Source of the DNA: Candidatus Aciduliprofundum sp.
GTDB taxonomy: Archaea > Thermoplasmatota > Thermoplasmata > Thermoplasmatales > Aciduliprofundaceae
Length of the DNA: 6,514 bases
Direction of reading: 5' to 3'
NCBI GenBank assembly: GCA_015523135.1
Contig: WAKY01000027.1
Span: forward strand, 1-6,514
Each line of letters opens with the position of its first letter. The first letter of the stretch is position 1. The notes under the pieces are model-generated. The model saw only the letters and a list, made by a program, of their open reading frames with translations, did no database searches and was not told the DNA's origin. Positions 4,967-6,514 of this stretch are shown piece by piece. The position numbers and the translations under genes are program-made.

Positions 4967-6284
4967 GCTTACAGTTCAAGATGCAAGAAGTATAATTGAA
5001 GGGCAGATTGAGACGCTCAAAAAGAGGAATAAAGAGCCAGAATGGATGACAAAGTTGAGGTACAAGGCGATGGATGCCTTCTTTGAAGCACCTCACAATG
5101 ATCCCATAATAAAGGACCCTCTTGATTATATTGCAAAGGCCGAGGAGGAAATGTATCCCGAGGTTAAGAGCTTAGATGAGCTGCCTCCCGAGATGCTTGC
5201 CTTATTGGATAGATTGGGTATAGCGGAAGTGGAGAAGAAATATATTGCCGGATTAGCCGTGCAGAGTGATACGAGTATAGTCCTAAATGATTTCTTGAAG
5301 GATTGGAGAAAGAAGGGGTTGATAGTTGAGTCTATGGAAGATGCAGTCCGCAATTATCCAATTCTCAAAGATTTATTCTTGAAGCAATTCAATCCCTATG
5401 AGAGCAAGCTTGCAGCTTATCATACTGCAGTTTGGAATGGAGGAATATTTCTACATGTTGCCCAAGGCTTAAAAGTTCCAATGCCCCTGCATTTATTTTT
5501 CCTCATTCAAAATAGCGCGATGGCTCAGGCACCTCACATAATAATCCACGCAGAGCCAAACAGTGAGATTCATCTAATTGAGGGTTGTACATCTCCCGTA
5601 CTCGTGAGGCATTCATTGCACTTGGATATGACGGAGGCATATATAGGGGAAGGGGCGGATGTGAAGTTGAGCGTTCTACAAAACTGGCCGGAGTATGTGC
5701 ATACTCGCCCCATGACCCGCGCAAGAATAGGCAAGGATGCAGAGTTTATAAACACAACAGTTAGTCTTGGGCCAGGAAAGAGCAATATTGCAAATCCAAA
5801 GTACTGGGTTGATGAAGGTGGTTATGCAGAGCTCAATGGAATAATCCTTGGACAGAAAGATTTCTATGTAGACCTTGGAGGAGAGATGAATTTAGATGCT
5901 CCTGGAGCGAGAGGACTCAATGCGAGCAAGAGTGTAATAATGGACAAGAGCTCAGTTATTACTAGGGGCATAATTCGTGCCAATGCACCAAAGACGAAGG
6001 GACATATAAGCTGTGATGCTCTTATTTTGAATCCTGAGGCGAGGATGGAGACGTATCCTGGCTTAATATCTCAAGTGGATGATGCCGAATTGAGCCACGA
6101 GGCGGCCATAGGGAAAATAAGAGAGGAAGAGTTGTTTTATCTAATGTCTCGTGGATTGAAAGAAGAGGAGGCAACTCAGCTCATTGTAAAAGGATTTGTA
6201 AATCCTCTCTTGAAGGATATACCTTTGGAATTCGTTGTGGAGATAAGGAAGATAATTGAGATGGCAGTTAGTGGAGGTATGTGA
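4959..6284 (+). CDS. sufB: Fe-S cluster assembly scaffold SufB (SufB/SufD family)
   Basis: A 441-residue SufB/D-family protein: an alpha-helical N-terminal part (about 1-125), a right-handed beta-helix core (about 180-350) and a helical C-terminus. With SufC it forms the scaffold on which Fe-S clusters are built. It is SufB-like rather than SufD-like: LIEGCTSP (C210) corresponds to the SufB EGC segment, C352 in GHISCDALIL aligns with the essential E. coli Cys405 region, and E381 in SHEAAIGKI with Glu434. The terminal ELFYLMSRGLKEEEA (391-405) and PLEF (422-425) are family hallmarks. It is somewhat shorter than bacterial SufB. The start MSELTVQDARS at 4959 is chosen on the ribosome binding site and family fit. 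No sufD, sufS, sufU or sufE follows; the next gene is topA. The pair therefore resembles the minimal SufBC-type (SMS) systems of archaea, in which a SufB homodimer may replace SufB-SufD. A sufD elsewhere in the genome cannot be excluded. Confidence 0.94.
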   Translation: MSELTVQDARSIIEGQIETLKKRNKEPEWMTKLRYKAMDAFFEAPHNDPIIKDPLDYIAKAEEEMYPEVKSLDELPPEMLALLDRLGIAEVEKKYIAGLAVQSDTSIVLNDFLKDWRKKGLIVESMEDAVRNYPILKDLFLKQFNPYESKLAAYHTAVWNGGIFLHVAQGLKVPMPLHLFFLIQNSAMAQAPHIIIHAEPNSEIHLIEGCTSPVLVRHSLHLDMTEAYIGEGADVKLSVLQNWPEYVHTRPMTRARIGKDAEFINTTVSLGPGKSNIANPKYWVDEGGYAELNGIILGQKDFYVDLGGEMNLDAPGARGLNASKSVIMDKSSVITRGIIRANAPKTKGHISCDALILNPEARMETYPGLISQVDDAELSHEAAIGKIREEELFYLMSRGLKEEEATQLIVKGFVNPLLKDIPLEFVVEIRKIIEMAVSGGM

Positions 6285-6292
6285 TGGGAACA

Positions 6293-6314
6293 TTTTTTTA
6301 CTACCTCTCTTTTT
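6293..6314 (+). terminator. Candidate T-rich terminator after sufB, possibly overlapping the topA promoter
   Basis: Within 30 bases of the sufB stop the plus strand has a run of seven T (6293-6299) and another of five T (6310-6314). No hairpin is evident, which fits archaeal U-tract termination. The first run is also centred about 26 bases before the topA GTG, so it may double as a poor TATA-like element. Confidence 0.45.
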
Positions 6315-6321
6315 ACGCGAT

Positions 6322-6514
6322 GTGAATATTCTCGTTATTGCAGAGAAGCGCAATGCAGCGCAGAGAATTGCAAAAATTCTCTCTGAGGGAAGGTATGAAA
6401 CAGTAAAGAAAGGCAGAAATGTATATTATAGCTTTACAAAGGGCAAAGACAGGTACTTTATTGTGCCACTTAGAGGACATATTTTGCAGTTGGACTATCC
6501 TGATGAGTTTAAAA
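6322..6514 (+). CDS. topA: DNA topoisomerase I (type IA), N-terminal TOPRIM part only
   Basis: Sixty-four codons are visible before the window ends. The N-terminus MNILVIAEKRNAAQRIAKIL is the start of the TOPRIM domain of archaeal type IA topoisomerases; E8 is the conserved TOPRIM glutamate, followed by K9. VPLRGHILQLDYPDEF (48-63) matches the family segment in which a GH pair precedes an L-D stretch. The enzyme would relax negatively supercoiled DNA through a tyrosine located beyond the window. The start is GTG at 6322-6324; the overlapping ATG at 6320 is in another frame and is followed at once by a stop. No Shine-Dalgarno sequence is visible, so a leaderless message is likely. Reverse gyrase is unlikely because its topoisomerase part follows a long helicase domain. 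The catalytic core is not seen, so whether it is full length cannot be judged. Confidence 0.85.
   Translation, partial: MNILVIAEKRNAAQRIAKILSEGRYETVKKGRNVYYSFTKGKDRYFIVPLRGHILQLDYPDEFK

Noticed and set aside
5126..5785. Minus-strand open frames opposite sufB
   Set aside because: Antisense shadows without ribosome binding sites or recognisable motifs.
4959..6284. SufD instead of SufB
   Set aside because: The EGC segment at C210, the C352 context (SCDALIL) and SHEAAIGKI match SufB rather than SufD.
6322..6514. DnaG-type primase or another TOPRIM protein
   Set aside because: The TOPRIM sequence begins at residue 1 with ILVIAEK and continues with RGHILQLDYPDEF, typical of type IA topoisomerases; DnaG has other domains before TOPRIM.
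1..6514. CRISPR array, tRNA/rRNA genes, insertion sequences or long repeats
   Set aside because: No spaced repeats, cloverleaf-like segment, inverted terminal repeats or transposase motifs were seen; almost all bases are covered by conserved housekeeping genes.

Overview
The window looks like a compact, moderately AT-rich euryarchaeal chromosome segment. The gene set is archaeal (Pelota, the archaeal HMG-CoA synthase/thiolase/zinc-ribbon OB-fold trio, a Mut7-C nuclease, an archaeal-type topoisomerase IA). TATA-like boxes lie about 25 bases upstream of likely transcript starts, and several genes have strong GGAGGTGA-type ribosome binding sites. A member of the Thermoplasmatota, perhaps Aciduliprofundum/DHVE2-like, is my best guess from general resemblance; it is an inference, not a demonstrated assignment.

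Layout: positions 1-4085 hold five minus-strand genes, read from right to left. HMG-CoA synthase (3042-4085), acetoacetyl-CoA thiolase (1875-3041) and a zinc-ribbon/OB-fold protein (DUF35, 1470-1874) are joined by two stop-start junctions of the form TAAATG. After a 53-base gap come a Mut7-C PIN-like nuclease (940-1416, GTG start) and the mRNA-surveillance protein Pelota (1-968, running off the left edge), which overlap by 29 bases. A 134-base divergent intergenic region (4086-4219) carries back-to-back promoter candidates. On the plus strand, sufC (4220-4966) and sufB (4959-6284) overlap by 8 bases. After a short T-rich gap, the first 64 codons of a type IA DNA topoisomerase (6322-6514) run off the right edge.

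How the genes work together: the trio catalyses the first two steps of the mevalonate route to archaeal isoprenoid lipids. By analogy with the structurally characterised methanogen complex, the three proteins probably form one assembly in which the DUF35 protein bridges thiolase and synthase. SufC (ATPase) and SufB (scaffold) form a minimal Fe-S cluster assembly system, with no sufD beside them. Mut7-C and Pelota are translationally coupled, which suggests that the nuclease acts with Pelota on stalled ribosomes or their mRNA.

Every stretch is accounted for by recognisable genes or short regulatory gaps. No mobile element, CRISPR array, RNA gene or clearly unknown multi-gene system is visible. 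The observations most worth pursuing are the Mut7-C/Pelota coupling and the doubled stop-start junctions with embedded ribosome binding sites in the mevalonate trio.
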